Below are positions 1-11,892 of a stretch of DNA of 64,000 nucleotides, piece after piece (position 1 is the stretch's first letter; every line of letters begins with the position of its first letter). The notes under the pieces were generated by a model, which was not told the origin of the DNA, made no database searches, and saw only the letters and a list, made by a program, of their open reading frames with translations. Source of the DNA: Galeopsis tetrahit (Eukaryota; Streptophyta; Magnoliopsida; Lamiales; Lamiaceae). The stretch covers positions 13,716,677 through 13,780,676 of the forward strand of contig OY776124.1 in the NCBI GenBank assembly GCA_963675135.1. Reading direction: 5' to 3'. A program made the translations under genes and the position numbers.

Positions 1-173
1 GAAACAGACGGCGGCGACGGAGGCGAGGAGGGCGGCGACGAACATAGGCGGCGGTGGATGGGCGACGGCAGTGGATGGGAAGGAGGAAGAAGAAAGAGAA
101 GTGTGAGAATTGGAGAATGAGGAAGAATTGAAAAATTAGTGTTAGGTTATAAGGGGTGTGTCTGTATCTCTAA
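1..173. other. GC-rich edge fragment, no gene called
   Basis: The first 80 bases are rich in GGCGGCGAC-type trinucleotides, then the sequence turns AT-rich. It resembles the GC-rich, gene-like interiors of the MULEs elsewhere in the window (about 22750-22950 and 24700-25000). No start codon or domain is recognisable and the window edge cuts it, so origin is undecided. Confidence 0.3.
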
Positions 174-175
174 TA

Positions 176-501
176 CTCCCTCCATTTTTTAATAAGTGTC
201 ATTTTAACATTTTCCAACAAATTAAGATATTAAATTGTGGTCAATATTACCCTTCATTAATGATAAATAATTTTGATATTAATTTTTTGTTTAATAAAGA
301 ATGTGGTCAAGAATGTATGTGGTATTCATATATACAATATTTATGATTTTTCCATGATTTATGCTACTATATTAATTGAAATTGAAGGCAAATTAATTTA
401 TAAGGGTAAAATTGTCAAAATTAAAGAAAAAAACATAGAATGACACTTATTATAAAAATAATTAAAAAGGTAAAGTGACACTTATTTAAAAGTGGAGGGA
501 G
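176..501. mobile_element. Stowaway-type MITE
   Basis: A 326-bp AT-rich element has terminal inverted repeats CTCCCTCCA / TGGAGGGAG and is flanked by TA dinucleotides at 174-175 and 502-503. The subterminal AAGTGTCATT is mirrored as AATGACACTT and AGTGACACTT near the right end. TA duplication and CTCCCTCC ends are the hallmarks of Stowaway (Tc1/mariner) MITEs. It has no coding capacity. Confidence 0.88.
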
Positions 502-503
502 TA

Positions 504-829
504 TTTATTAAGGGATAAAATTGGTATTTCATAAATATATTGAATTAATAAAAATTAAGGGAGAGTGTATTAAACAAAGCTGGAGGGGTATATACCCCAA
601 CCCTTTGAAGAAAGAATGAAGAGTAGTAGTTGCATGCCACCTTGAGCCCACCACCGCTTACGCCATTACTCCAAAAAAAAACAGCTGGGCCTATCTACTT
701 GTTTTAATTAGCTGAAGGCGTGAATTTCAGAAGGAGGAATACGCACACAGACACGCAGAAGCTGGAATTGGGCGCAACAGGAAGCAACTCCATTTGGGGG
801 AGAAACCTTCTTCTCCTCCAAACACTCCA
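504..829. other. Intergenic, nothing recognised
   Basis: AT-rich sequence with a short purine-rich tract. I see no ORF, terminal repeat or RNA gene in it. Confidence 0.4.
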
Positions 830-1890
830 CTCATTACATAGTTAGGTTGTTCTTTTCATTTCTTAGATAGATTTTGATTTAGTGTTTCAATTTAATGTTA
901 GTTTTGAAGAATTTGAAAATAAGAGGTGATATTTTTCTATTATTGCAAATTTAATTTGGTAATTTCAATTTCATTAATGTTTTGTAGTTTAATTTACATG
1001 AGTTTTATTCTAGTGGTTAATTTAGACATGGGCTAATCTCCAATTGTCTTGGGTGTGTATGTTTTGATAGGTGTTTAGTGTAATTGTGAAGTAATTGCAT
1101 AATTAGCTTAGGATTTGGGTGTTTATGTTTCTAGAGTTATATTTCGATTGATTCATTTGATTGATCAACCCTATTAGTAAGCATTTTCGATTATGTTAAT
1201 TGCAACGAGAGTTGGGTTTGCATGATTGGAGTGTGAGTGTGAGCTTTAGTCAATTGAATAGAAGTTAAGTAGTAATTAGCTTAACCGAGAGAAGGTTAAT
1301 TGCTAGGCCGACAACTTTAGACACTAAACGAATAGAGGTCGTCTAGGAGTTTGGTGAGAGGGTGTTTTATGAATATTAGTAACCGTGTTGAAAGTATTTA
1401 TAAAACACTATCTTATGCGCTTATGGTATTTGATTAGATCATATAATTGCTAATCAATGCACGTTGTTAGCCTATGCCTTTCGAGGGGGTTTGCACGCAT
1501 ATGTGATAGTCTTTAGTTTAATCCGAATTCATAGCTCATTCATGTAATTGGCTCACTAGTTCATTAATTACTCGCAAAACGGAAACACCTGAGGCAATTA
1601 CTTGCACTTTTCAACGAAAGTTAGATAGCTTATTATTTCTAGTCACTATTTCTTATTACTTTAGTTAATCTAGTTTAATACTTTTGTTCTTATTTCCAAA
1701 AATCCAAACAAACACGTGTAGTTACTACAATAGCATGCATACTCGTAATTTTAGGGATTCGCTTGCACTTAATTAAATCCTTGAAACGAACAAACTACTT
1801 GGTCGTACACTCGTACTTACGTACTACAATCGGACCCATACACTTGTGGGGCTCGAATTGTAAAGTATTTAAAAAGTGTTAAAAAACGAG
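830..1890 (+). repeat. Possible decayed LTR-type repeat
   Basis: About 1 kb without coding potential but with moderately complex sequence, unlike the flanking AT-rich DNA. Its last 150 bases (serial TACGTACTAC-like text, then GGACCCATACACTTGTGGGG) resemble the 3' ends of Ty3/gypsy Tat or Athila LTRs. No second copy, TG...CA ends or primer site could be defined, so the class is a guess. Positions 1891-2379 after it are AT-rich with no recognisable feature. Confidence 0.22.
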
Positions 1891-2379
1891 ACAAGTCAAT
1901 CATTCAATCTTATACGTGATTTGACATAAAATTTAATCATCATCTAATTAAAAATTCAAAAGAAACGTACATAATATTATTTATCAAAATTTCAAAAATC
2001 AAAATTTCAAAATCACTTAAAAGTAAACATTGCCTTAAATTTCATACCATTCTCATCTCTTACTTCCAACTCCACCAACCAAACATCCTAAGAATTTAAT
2101 TGAGTCAAATCTCACTTCTTTAAATTATTTATTTGGATTTACTATGTATTTATAAAAGAATTTTAATAACAATTCAAATCCATTTTTTTGCATAAAAATT
2201 AAATTGAAATTTGAAATTGGTTCTTCTTTTTTCTTTTTCTCTTTTCTCACGTCGCAAAAAAAATAAAAATGAGAAAAAATGAGAGAAATAAAAAAGAGAG
2301 AAAATATAAGAAAGATTCACATTGTGTGTATATAAATAGGAGTTGATGTATAGTAGTTCGTAAGAATCTATCGTAAGAA

Positions 2380-3138
2380 AACTCTTTCACATGTGAATGA
2401 GCAGAGGATGCAAATGTTAACCCAATTACGCCGCTTTGAAGCTTGATATGAGTAAGGTGTATGACCGTATTGAGTGGCCTTTCCTTAAGGAAGTGTTGAG
2501 AAAAATGGATTTCAACCCTAAATGGATAAATCTCCTTATAAAGTCTGGAAACCGTAAAGTACACGTTTAAGATCAATGGCAGGATCTTAGGTGGAGTGAC
2601 TCCTACAAGAGGATTGTGGCAAGGTGACCCACTCTCACCCTTTCTCTTTGTGTTATGTTCTCAAGGACTTTCTGCAATTCTTGGTAATTTAACTCAAAGC
2701 GGGAGGGTAACAGAAATTAGAGTTGCAAGAGACGCACCGTCGATCTTGCACCTTCTGTTCGCGGATGATTGCTTGGTCTTCTTTAAAGCTAAGTATTCGG
2801 AGTGTCAAAATTTAAAAGTGGCGCTTAAAGAATACGAGGAGGCTTCGGGGCAAATGATTAACTATTAGAAATCAGTCATTGTCTTCAGCCCAAATGCAAG
2901 TAGGAACACATAGGGGCTGATCAAAAGCCTCATGGGAGTACGGATTGAGCAATATCATAAAGTGTACCTGGGTTTGCCAACTATCTCGGCAAAATCAAAG
3001 AGAACTCAGTTTGACTTTATTATAGACAAGGTGCAAAAATGGGTGTAAGGATGGAAGAATATGGATTTTTCACTAAGAGGAAGGGAAATTTTGATTAAAG
3101 CAATCTTGCAAGTCATCCCAACTTACACAATGCAATGC
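2380..3138 (+). pseudogene. L1-type LINE, reverse transcriptase part (segment 1 of 3)
   Basis: Translation in shifting frames gives the plant L1 reverse-transcriptase core: KLDMSKVYDRIEW near 2445, then GLWQGDPLSPFLF near 2610 and LLFADDCLVFFKA near 2750, where FADD is the catalytic polymerase motif. Frameshifts (near 2565) and stops (2866-2868 and several later ones) make it a pseudogene. It runs without a gap in homology to 3138, where a CACTA element interrupts it, and resumes at 9609. The region upstream of RT, including any endonuclease, is missing, so the LINE is 5'-truncated. Confidence 0.85.
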
Positions 3139-4059
3139 CACTACAAAAAAACTGAGATTCAGAGACGGATTAGATCTCGTTTCTAAATCCGTATCTAAAC
3201 GATAAACAGACCCGTTTTACATCCGGGTCAAAAACCCGTCTCCAAGAGTTACACAACCCAATCCCACACATCCCAATCCAATCCTCCCATCCCAGCCCGA
3301 ACCCACACCCACACCCACCTCTCCAACAATTTAATTGACCTTTTTTTTTAATGTGGAAATTGAACCCAGGTGGGCAAGTGTCCATTATTGAGCATCTATC
3401 ACTAGAACAGATAACTCTTTCGTTTTATTTTTTAATATTAATTGTATATGTATATTAATTTATTTCTTTTACATGTATTCACTTTTAATGCACATTCGAT
3501 CTTCTTGATGCAAACTCGGATGTATGAAATTTGTACCCATTCACATAGTAGCCATCGTAAGTCCTTACTCGACGTAGTGGCCCTTTGCTAATATCCCTTA
3601 AGTATCAATTCTCAACGTCGTGTGACTATAATTTAAAATAACTTTAAATTATATAAAAAAAATTATATACACGAACACTAATATATATTCCAATAACACG
3701 TATTGAATTGGTACGGACAAAATCCGTCTCTAATATGAATATGAATATATATATAAACTTTATGCAAACCATAATTTAATTTAATTTACTCAGTAATAAA
3801 CCCTGCATTTTTTTATATCCCTGATTGTGATTCTTTGGAAAAAAAATGTGTCTCAAATTCAAACGAGATGGTAGTGCCCGATTCAATTGATGGAGACATC
3901 GTGCCCGATGGAGTCACCGTAGTGTCCGATTCAGTTGACGGAGACACCGTAGTGTCTGATTCACTCTCGGATGTGAATTATTTTTCTGAATTCAAAGAAG
4001 TCTTACTCGATTTCGAGGGTAAGTGAATGATTCATATATTATATTATCAATTAAATATA

Positions 4060-5040
4060 TTATATGAATTTAAACCTTCATATTGTAGTTTAAATTGTTA
4101 ATTTTTCTCATGTAAATTAAGAACATATAATTAGGTAAGGTCGATGGAATTAGTCAATTAAATATATTATATGAATTTAAATCTTCATAGTTTAAATTGT
4201 TAATTTTTCTCATGTAAATTAAGAACATATAATTAGGTAAGGTCGATGGAGATGGAATTAGATTCAGTTGACGGGTCGATGGAGATGGAATTAGAAAAGA
4301 GTGTTATGTGGGTGATATGACAATTAAGTTGGGCCAACGAACCCTGAATTAAATGGAGTCAGGATTAATTCAAAGAACTCTATTGATATCTTATTATTTG
4401 CTGGAGATGGAATTAGAAAAGAGTGTTATGTGGGTGAGATGACAATTAAGTTGGGTCAACGAACCCTGAATTAAATGGAGTCAGGATTAATTCAAAGAAC
4501 TCTATTGATATCTTATTATTTGCTGGAGATGGAATTAGAAAGGAGTGTTATGTGGGTGAGATGACAATTAAGTTGGGCCAACGAACCCTGAATTAAATGG
4601 AGTCAGGATTAATTCAAAGAAGTCTATTGATATCTTATTATTTGCTTGTTTCTGTATTGTTTATGCTTGTTCCTATATTGTTTGTATGAATTTAAATCTT
4701 CACATTGTAGTTTAAATTGTTAATTTTTCTCATGTTATGTGTAAAGAAGTCTATTGATATCTTATTATTTGCTTGTTCCTATATTGTTTATATTATGTGG
4801 ATGGAATTAGAAAGGAGTGTTATGTGGGTGAGATGACAATTAAGTTGGGCCAACGAACCCTGAATTAAATGGAGTCAGGATTAATTCAAAGAAGTCTATT
4901 GATATCTTATTATTTGCTTGTTTCTGTATTGTTTATGCTTGTTCCTATATTGTTTATATGAATTTGTAGTTTAAATTGTTAATTTTTCTCATGTTATGTG
5001 TAAAGAAGTCTATTGATATCTTATTATTTGCTTGTTCCTG
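4060..5040. repeat. Complex tandem repeats inside the CACTA element
   Basis: A unit of about 124 bp, beginning near GGAGATGGAATTAGAAAAG and including CAACGAACCCTGAATTAAAT, recurs at about 4266, 4402, 4526 and 4798 with few changes. A second unit (TTTAAATTGTTAATTTTTCTC and flanks) occurs at about 4090, 4192, 4710 and 4970. Copies are interleaved, so the array grew by segmental duplication. No coding meaning is apparent. Confidence 0.8.
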
Positions 5041-5057
5041 TATTGTTTATATTATGT

Positions 5058-5446
5058 GTAAATTGTCAGATACCGACACGTGGTTCCACATGTGGATCCA
5101 CATATGTTATGTGGGTCGTGGTTCCACATGTGGATCCACACATATTATGTATAAATTGTCAGATACCGACACGTGGTTCCACATGTGGATCCACACATGT
5201 TATGTGGGTCGTGGTTCCACATGTGGATCCACACATATTATGTGTAAAATGTGGGTCGTGGTTCCACATGTGGATCCACACATATTATGTGTAAATTGTC
5301 AGATACCGACACGTGGTTCCACATGTGGATCCGCACATGTTATGTGGGTCGTGGTTCCACATGTGGATCCACACATGTTATGTGGGTGATATTATGTGTA
5401 AATTGTCAGATACCGACACGTGGTTCCACATGTGGATCCACACATC
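5058..5446. repeat. Palindromic minisatellite (CCACATGTGG core)
   Basis: Eight copies of TTCCACATGTGGATCC, itself centred on the palindrome CCACATGTGG, are spaced by two alternating linkers, one containing GTTATGTGGGTCGTGG and one containing AAATTGTCAGATACCGACACG. Three overlapping frames stay open across it (translating to GSTCGSTH- or VVPHVDPH-type repeats), but this follows from the period and is not evidence of a gene. The array sits between the 124-bp repeats and the captured transporter fragment. Confidence 0.85.
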
Positions 5447-5469
5447 GAAGTATACCATATAATAAGGCC

Positions 5470-5562
5470 TAACTCTACACTTAAAACTCAGGTGTTAAGT
5501 GAGAGGATTGCCCAGGCTTATAAGCCCACCCAAGACCATCTCTCTATCCGATGTGGGATACC
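5470..5562 (-). repeat. Short LTR/TRIM-like fragment
   Basis: Read on the minus strand it has ATCCCACATCGGATAGAGAG followed by GGCTTATAAG, a layout common at the start of plant TRIM and copia LTRs (CCCACATCGG then a TATAA element). Only about 90 bp remain and no partner LTR is present inside the CACTA element. Confidence 0.3.
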
Positions 5563-5639
5563 TTAATAGTAATTATGTGCAAAATACTCATTTACCTATT
5601 TATTCGCTCCATGATTTATTTTGGATTTGAGTTTAATTT

Positions 5640-6525
5640 ATTCTCTTTCTCCCCTCATTCCCTCTTTCTCCAACCCTCCACCCTCGCAACTTTCCCATTC
5701 TCGCCGATTCGACCGTCAAGATCACCTTCTCCTGCCTCTGTCGAAACGACACCGGAATCTCCAACAACTGCCCCATATATACAGTGGCCCTCTGTTCAAT
5801 CCCTCCATTAATAAATATATACATATCTCTTATATATTGTAATTTTCTGATCAATTTCGATTTCAATTCGCCTCGTCTTTTGCCTTTTTATTACTATAAA
5901 TTAAGTGTTTGTTTTTTTTAGGTCAATTGCAGCAGGTTTATTATCTATCAATTGCTGCGAAAATGAGATGAATGCGTCTGTGGTTGTAGCTGTTGTGGCT
6001 GCACTTGCTAATTTTTTACAAGGATGAGATTACGCCACCATGGCTGGTATAATTCTTCCTTCTTAAATCTTAATTAGTAATTAATTTCATGTAGAATTGA
6101 TATGTGCAAATCGAATTAAAAACTCAGGTGTTATGATTTATATAAAAAGAGAATTTAGATGGGAGGATAAACCTACAATGCAAGGCTTAGTAGTGGCTTC
6201 CCCACTGATTGGAGCCACATTAATCACTATGTGCTCCGACGGAATTTCGGCTTCGATGGGTTGCCGTCCGATACTAATGCTATCATCTGCGTTTTATTTT
6301 TGTGAGTGGTTTGTTAATGCGCTGGCCTCCCTATGTGTATCTGCTGCTTTTTGTGGATGGTTTTGGAATTGGGTTAGCCATTACATTTGTTCCCATGTAT
6401 ATCTCTTAGATGTCTCCACCAGAAGTGAGGGGCTTACTCAGCACTCTCCCTCAATTGACATACACAATTGGGTTTTTCTTGTTATATACCTTTGTTTTCA
6501 CACATTCAATTTGGTAAAAATAGTT
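5640..6525 (+). pseudogene. Captured tonoplast sugar transporter (TST/TMT, MSSP) gene fragment
   Basis: From the ATG at 5968 the sequence reads MNASVVVAVVAALANFLQG, a stop where the family has Trp, then DYATMAG: the first helix of tonoplast monosaccharide transporters (major facilitator superfamily; vacuolar sugar/proton antiport). A GT at 6047 and an AG at 6126-6127 bound an 81-bp intron, after which exon 2 gives YIKREF, LIGATLIT and, two frameshifts later, PPEVRGLLSTLPQ. The CT-rich stretch from about 5640 is probably its 5' UTR. Lesions: TGA in exon 1, frameshifts near 6300-6410, and loss of everything beyond the N-terminal helices. It lies inside a CACTA element, and the retained intron shows capture from genomic DNA rather than mRNA. 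No function is expected. Confidence 0.82.
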
Positions 6526-7525
6526 GGTTTTTTGTATGATACTGTCAAGGTATTTCTTGTGTTACTGTCTATATTGAGATGTAGAATAATTTAGTACTCC
6601 ATCCAGTATTGTTTGCATTTATTTGTGCTAAATTGATGAATTGTTTTGCAAACAACATGAGCCTGACTTCCCTAAATTGCTGAAAGTGTAGAATTCTCAA
6701 ATGCTTTGATATTTTTCTTTACCACTAGAATATAACTATAATTTGTTATTTATTTTGCCTTATATGCATAATACTGTTGCCTTAATTTCGTGGGTTTTGG
6801 ATTTTGGGCCCGGATTACCCGCGAATTTAATTTACCGAGATTTTGTATATTTGTTTTCCTTATTTGTTTGATTTGCACATAATTACACATAAGTTATTGC
6901 AAAAACTTTTGTGCCAATAGTTTATGTGTAAATTGTATATTTATTTTCCTTATTTGATTGATTTACATATAATTATCCATAAACTATTTTTGTCATTACT
7001 ATCTAAATAATTATATGAGATATCTTATTATTACTATTGAAATAATTATGTGGAAGTTTCATTGTTCATTTTTACATACTCTCTTCCTTTAAAATATATT
7101 TTTCACTTAGTAAAATTAATTTCTATAAATTAGATTTAACTTAATTTGTATTTCCTTCATTAATTTGATTTTTAATGCTTACACATTTATACTTTTTCTA
7201 AATGGATGTTAGATTATTTTTTAATCTAAAACTTTTTAAAAAATACTACTCCAGTATACAAGTTTCTTTATAAATCTTAATATTAGTTTTATAAAGATTT
7301 AGAAACTTTTAAAAATTATTGAATGACTTTTTTTTAATCTTAACGTTCATAATATACGTACATTGATTAGAGAATCAATTCTGGAAATATTTTCATTAAT
7401 TTATACTTTTTCTAAATTGATGATGAAATTATTTTTTAATCTAAAACTTTTTAAAAAATACTATACAAATTTAAAAAATTATTAAATGACATCGTACTCT
7501 CCTTTTTTTTAATCTACAAAAATTA
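6526..7525. other. CACTA interior, AT-rich filler with short duplications
   Basis: No coding signal. TAATCTAAAACTTTTTAAAA occurs at about 7219 and again at about 7437, and a 29-bp AGAGAATCAATTCTG-type block at about 7370 recurs at about 8698 on the other side of the Tourist-like insertion. These are local duplications within the CACTA body. Confidence 0.55.
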
Positions 7526-7528
7526 TTA

Positions 7529-8694
7529 GGGCATGATTGGTATGGGGTAATGGGCTTAGAATGGAATGAGCATTCATGAGCCTATTCCTAATCTCACGAT
7601 TGGTATGTTTTTTTACACGGAATCGCTATTCTTTATGGAATGGTGATTCCTAAAAATAAAAAAAATTGATTCCTCTCCGTCCTCCTATCTTTACCCATTC
7701 CATGCTGCGTGGAATCAAATTATTTTTATTTTTTTTAAAAAAAATTATCACTAATATTTTATTTTTACAAAATTATCCTTATCAACAATTAAAAAGATAT
7801 TCATTAACGATCTTATCCAACCCTAATCCACGATTAAAAAGATATTTATTAACCTTCTTTAACCTAATTCACCCAGGAGAGAAGGACGCTGAGAAAAATC
7901 TGTGTGGAATCAAATTTTTTTCTTTTTTTAAAAAATTATCACTCATATTTTATTTTTACAAAATTGTCCTTACCAACAATTAAAAAGATATTCATTAACG
8001 ATCTTATCCAACCCTAATCCACGATTAAAAAGATATTCATTAACCTTCTTTAACCTAATTCACCCAAGAGAGAACGACGCAGAGAAAAAACGCAGGAGAG
8101 GAGAACGCTAAGAAAGAATGCAGAAAAAAAGAACCTTGAAAAAGAACGTCGATGCAGAAAAAAAGAACCCTAAAAAAGAACGCACTCTCTTTCTTCTATC
8201 CATCTCTCCCTGATTAATTTTTATGAATGCCCTCTGTTTCGTGTTATACATATATATATATATATATTAATATCGATCGTTTTTCTGATATATATATATA
8301 TATATTTCATACATATAATAATGTTTTAAATAATGGTTAAAATTTATTTATATAAAATTATGTGTAAAAATATACACCATTTTTTTAAATGAACGATTAT
8401 TTATGTTTAATTTTATTATTAAAATAATAGCATATTAACTAATTTAATATGTTTCTATAAAATATGTATAAGGGTATTTTAGTCATTTAAGATAAACTTT
8501 TTACATTATTTTACATTCATTTTATTATACCAATCATGAGAATGGAATCAATCAAGCAATGAATTTATCATTCCTTGTCGATACCAATAATGAGAATGAT
8601 CATTCAGACTTTCATTCCATTCATACCTTCATTCCATTCATGAGTTCATTCTATTCAGTCAGATTTTCATGATTCAGTCATACCAATCATGACC
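7529..8694. mobile_element. Tourist-like (PIF/Harbinger) element, 1166 bp
   Basis: Terminal inverted repeats are GGGCATGATTGGTATG on the left and the complement of GGTCATGATTGGTATG on the right, flanked by TTA at 7526-7528 and 8695-8697. TTA duplications and GGSCATG ends are typical of PIF/Harbinger-derived MITEs. The interior contains a tandem duplication of about 190 bp (about 7709-7900 and 7901-8090) and an AT dinucleotide run near 8249-8305. There is no transposase. Confidence 0.85.
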
Positions 8695-9605
8695 TTAGAG
8701 AATCAATTCTGAAAATATTTTCATTAGATAATCAATGGATATATATATTGTATTGTCATATGGAATTGAAGATATAATATAATATTATTATTATTATATC
8801 TATGTCTATCCTAAAATATATCTACATAACATTTATATTTATCCATACATAAAAGATATATTAATTGATTTTTTTTACTATTTATTAATTAAATAAAAGA
8901 GTAAATAAATTAATATAACTCAATTCACTAGTTCATATTCTCATTCTCAATTCTCTATATGTATAAAGATTTCATCTCCCAAATTACTTTTAAAAAAAAA
9001 AGAATTCACTCTATTCTCAAGGTAATCTGTTTCGGTTCCAAGGCAATCTAATAATTCTTGATTCCTAAATATTTTAATGTACGTTTAATAACAGATGAGC
9101 GAAGAAGAAAATACTCCTCGTGTGGCGTCCGCTAGGAAGTTGTTCACTCAGACCTCCGATTGAGGATCCTCGTGTCGTGTCGTCCCCTCCTGTCGTGTCG
9201 TCGACCTTTCCTTTTATCATTTGACTAATTAGATACAGATTATAGTAAATAATAATTAAATTAAAAAGGTTTTGATTTTTTTTTATTTAATTTTATCATT
9301 TGACTAATTCGATACAGATTAGAGATGGTTAGATTCTGTATCGCAAATTTCGTGTACCACCTTGTCTCGTTTTATATTGGGGAGAAAAAATTGATTGATT
9401 AGAGACGGTGGTATATGTACCTAATCCGTATCTAAAACTTTCGAAACTAAAAGTCGTATCTAATCTGTTTATAATAAGAGACGGTTTTATTTTCGGTTTC
9501 AAATCTTGATTTTTTAACAAATTCATATCTAATCCGTATCTATTAAAGACGGATTAGGTGTCCGTCTCAAAATTTTGGTATCAAAATTAGGCTTTTTTTG
9601 TAGTG

Positions 9606-11096
9606 TGCTTTCGCCTTCCTACGACACTTTGCGATGACTTGGAGAGATTTTTTTGTAAATTTTGTTGGGGTTCGAAAGAGAAAAGGAGAATACATTGGAA
9701 TTCTTGGGACAAACTCTATAAACCTAAAGATGAAGAGGGTATGGGATTTAGAAAATTGATATCTTTTAACAAAGCTGTTCTCGCTAAACAAATTTGGCGA
9801 ATGTGTGTTAATCCAAACACGTTTGTTGCTAAAGCTTTTAAAGCCCGATACTTTAAAAATATAGATATTTTGGAGGCAAGCGTGGGATCAAACCCCTCTT
9901 TTGTTTAGCTCTCTCTCTGCTGGAGTATGGATATCATTGATAACGGAGCTAGATGGAGAATTTGGACAGGTAATTCAATCTATATTTTCAAACATGCATG
10001 GGTTCAGCATCTGGAGGAGGGTCGAATTGGGTCACGAATTGCATCGGGGTTCACAGTCGATAGATTTCTACACAATGATGGCACGTGGAATGAAACTCTC
10101 AGCAAGGACGCCTTCCTTCCCTTTGAAGCTGATCGAGGCCATTATCAGAACCCAAGTAGCGAGAGAAGGGGTATTGAACTAAGATATTGGAGTAAAAATG
10201 TAAGGGGAGATTATACAATTAAGTCGGGGTATGTGATGACTTACACGGTCCAATTTAGGGAAAGGCAGAGGGCAACAACATTTGACCGTGGGGGGCGTGA
10301 AGAAATTCTGGAGACGAATATGGAAGTTAAATGTTCCACCAAAGGTTAAGATTTTATGTTGGAAATTGGATCACGATTTCATTCCGATTGGTTATACCCT
10401 CTACAATAGGGGTATGATACACGCCTAGTGTACCATCTGCCACTCTATGGATGCCACAACAATGCACAAGCTACGATTGTGTAAACCAGTGAAGAAGATG
10501 TGGAATAGATTGGGGATTGGTACAAGTCTGGGTTTCAAACATTACAGTGATTCAAGGGATTTCCTAGAAGAGTTGTGGCATAAATGTGACAAGGACGAAA
10601 TTGAAAAAGTTGTGATGCTTCTTTGGGGTGTTTGGAACGAGCATTATAGAATGACCCATGAGAATAAGGGAATAAACAAGACATGGGAGTTTACATGCGA
10701 AACACAATGGGTGCTCGATTACTTAAAGGAATTTCAGCACACATATAGTAGATAGAAAAGCAGAAATCTCCAAGTTACTTAAAGAAGACGTGGAAGTTGC
10801 TCAACAATCGAAGTAGATGCGGCTTATCATTATGTATCACGACAGTATCACGACATATTTCAAAGAAAATCTCAGGACCAGGTCGATCGGTTCTAGGAGC
10901 AGAGTTGAGGGCAATCTTAGAGGGCATCAGTGTGGCAATTGATCTTAAGCTTGAAAGAGTATGTATTTGGTCTGGTTGTCTCGAAGCGGTAAACTTACGT
11001 CAGCTTCAAAGAAGGGTCTCGTCATCGAAAGGAATTTGGTTGAAAAAAATCAGGAAGGGAAAGACACAAGTCATAGTATGCGACATTAGTCATCAC
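9606..11096 (+). pseudogene. L1-type LINE, C-terminal RT to RNase H part (segment 2 of 3)
   Basis: This continues segment 1 after the CACTA insertion: the joined reading passes from TYTMQC into FRLPTTLCDDLERFFCKFCW, the usual plant LINE order. It goes on with KEKRRIHWNSWDKL, RKLISFNKAVLAKQIWRM, then an RNase H-like stretch with SRAELRAILEGISVAIDLK near 10890. Several frameshifts (near 9905, 10340 and 10790) and stops break it. A Ty1/copia element interrupts it at 11096. Confidence 0.88.
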
Positions 11097-11892
11097 TGAA
11101 AGTGTGCGTGCGTGCGATATACAGAGATGTTGTCCTTAGTGTTGGCACACACGAGACAACAATGAGCAGCGGAATTTAAACAAACACTTTGCAAAGAGTA
11201 TTTCAAAAATTGTGTAGATTAAATAATTAATCTACACGAATCACTTATATTATCTCTTAATATCAGTGAAACAAAATCAACAACCTTGTAAGGTTTTGAA
11301 CAATTACAACTCTAATCGAGTTCGAAAAGTTACTAGAAAAATACGAAACTATCTCCCTTATAGATCTAACGTACTTCCCTAATAAACGACTATGATTAAA
11401 TACACAAATATTCGGGCTTATAAGTGTGCACTAATCTACAAGAAAGAACAAAGTGATTTTCTAACTAGAAGCGTCACGCATTCCATAGATAGTAATCGAG
11501 TTTAGCTTTCTCTCTTGTTGTATTTTGGAATGAAGGCAGTGTGGTCTATTTATAGCCTTCAAGTCGAACTGCCTTGCAACTCCTACAACTCCCTTGATCA
11601 ATCTTGGCCATTGGATCAAAGGTAGTTTCTTGTAACTTCCCTTCACACTCCATAATTGTAGGAACTTCCATAGTTGTGCTTAGAAACTTCTCACTCCCAT
11701 GCAACTGTTTGACCTGGTGTTGCCCACGTCTTCTACCTGCATTTGGGACATCACTAAGCAACACAAGTTAAGTAAGAGTTAATAAAGGGAGAAAGGGCAA
11801 ATTCTGATGTTGTGGTAGGTGTTGGCACATTCAGTACAATATGTAACTGAAATGTTGGATTATAAAATGCAACACCTATTCCAACATCAACA
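11097..11892 (-). repeat. 3' LTR of copia element 1
   Basis: Ends are TGAAAGTG and CATCAACA on the plus strand. A TATTTATA at 11547-11554 (TATAAATA on the coding strand) matches the promoter element in the other LTR. The polypurine tract, GGGGGAGAT on the coding strand, abuts the LTR at about 11893-11901. Confidence 0.95.

Larger units (their letters stand above)
3139..9605. mobile_element. Non-autonomous CACTA (En/Spm-like) transposon, 6467 bp
   Basis: Ends are CACTACAAAAAAA and TTTTTTTGTAGTG, the standard CACTA terminus. The 3-bp target duplication TGC is at 3136-3138 and 9606-9608. Subterminal repeats of the GAGACGGATTAG / CCGTCTC / AATCCGTATCTA type cluster at 3155-3240, 3700-3735 and 9300-9575, in both orientations, as expected for transposase-binding arrays. 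No TNPA or TNPD transposase is visible. The interior holds tandem repeats, a minisatellite, a captured sugar-transporter fragment and a Tourist-like insertion. A 63-codon ORF at 3835-4026 (acidic, repeating DSVDGDTVVSDS) may be another captured exon, but I do not recognise it. Confidence 0.92.

Noticed and set aside
2247..2576. Minus-strand ORF of 109 codons
   Set aside because: It lies opposite the LINE reverse-transcriptase frame and ends in a low-complexity Phe/Leu run; no homology.
4976..5472. Three overlapping ORFs of 73-137 codons with HVDPH / GSTCGST repeats
   Set aside because: They are translations of the minisatellite in three frames; the period keeps the frames open. No start context or homology.
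5551..5842. Overlapping Ser/Pro-rich ORFs before the sugar-transporter fragment
   Set aside because: Better explained as the captured CT-rich 5' UTR of the transporter gene.
9086..9163. Short ORF MSEEENTPRVASARKLFTQ in the CACTA element
   Set aside because: Only about 22 codons with no support; could be a scrap of captured exon, not called.
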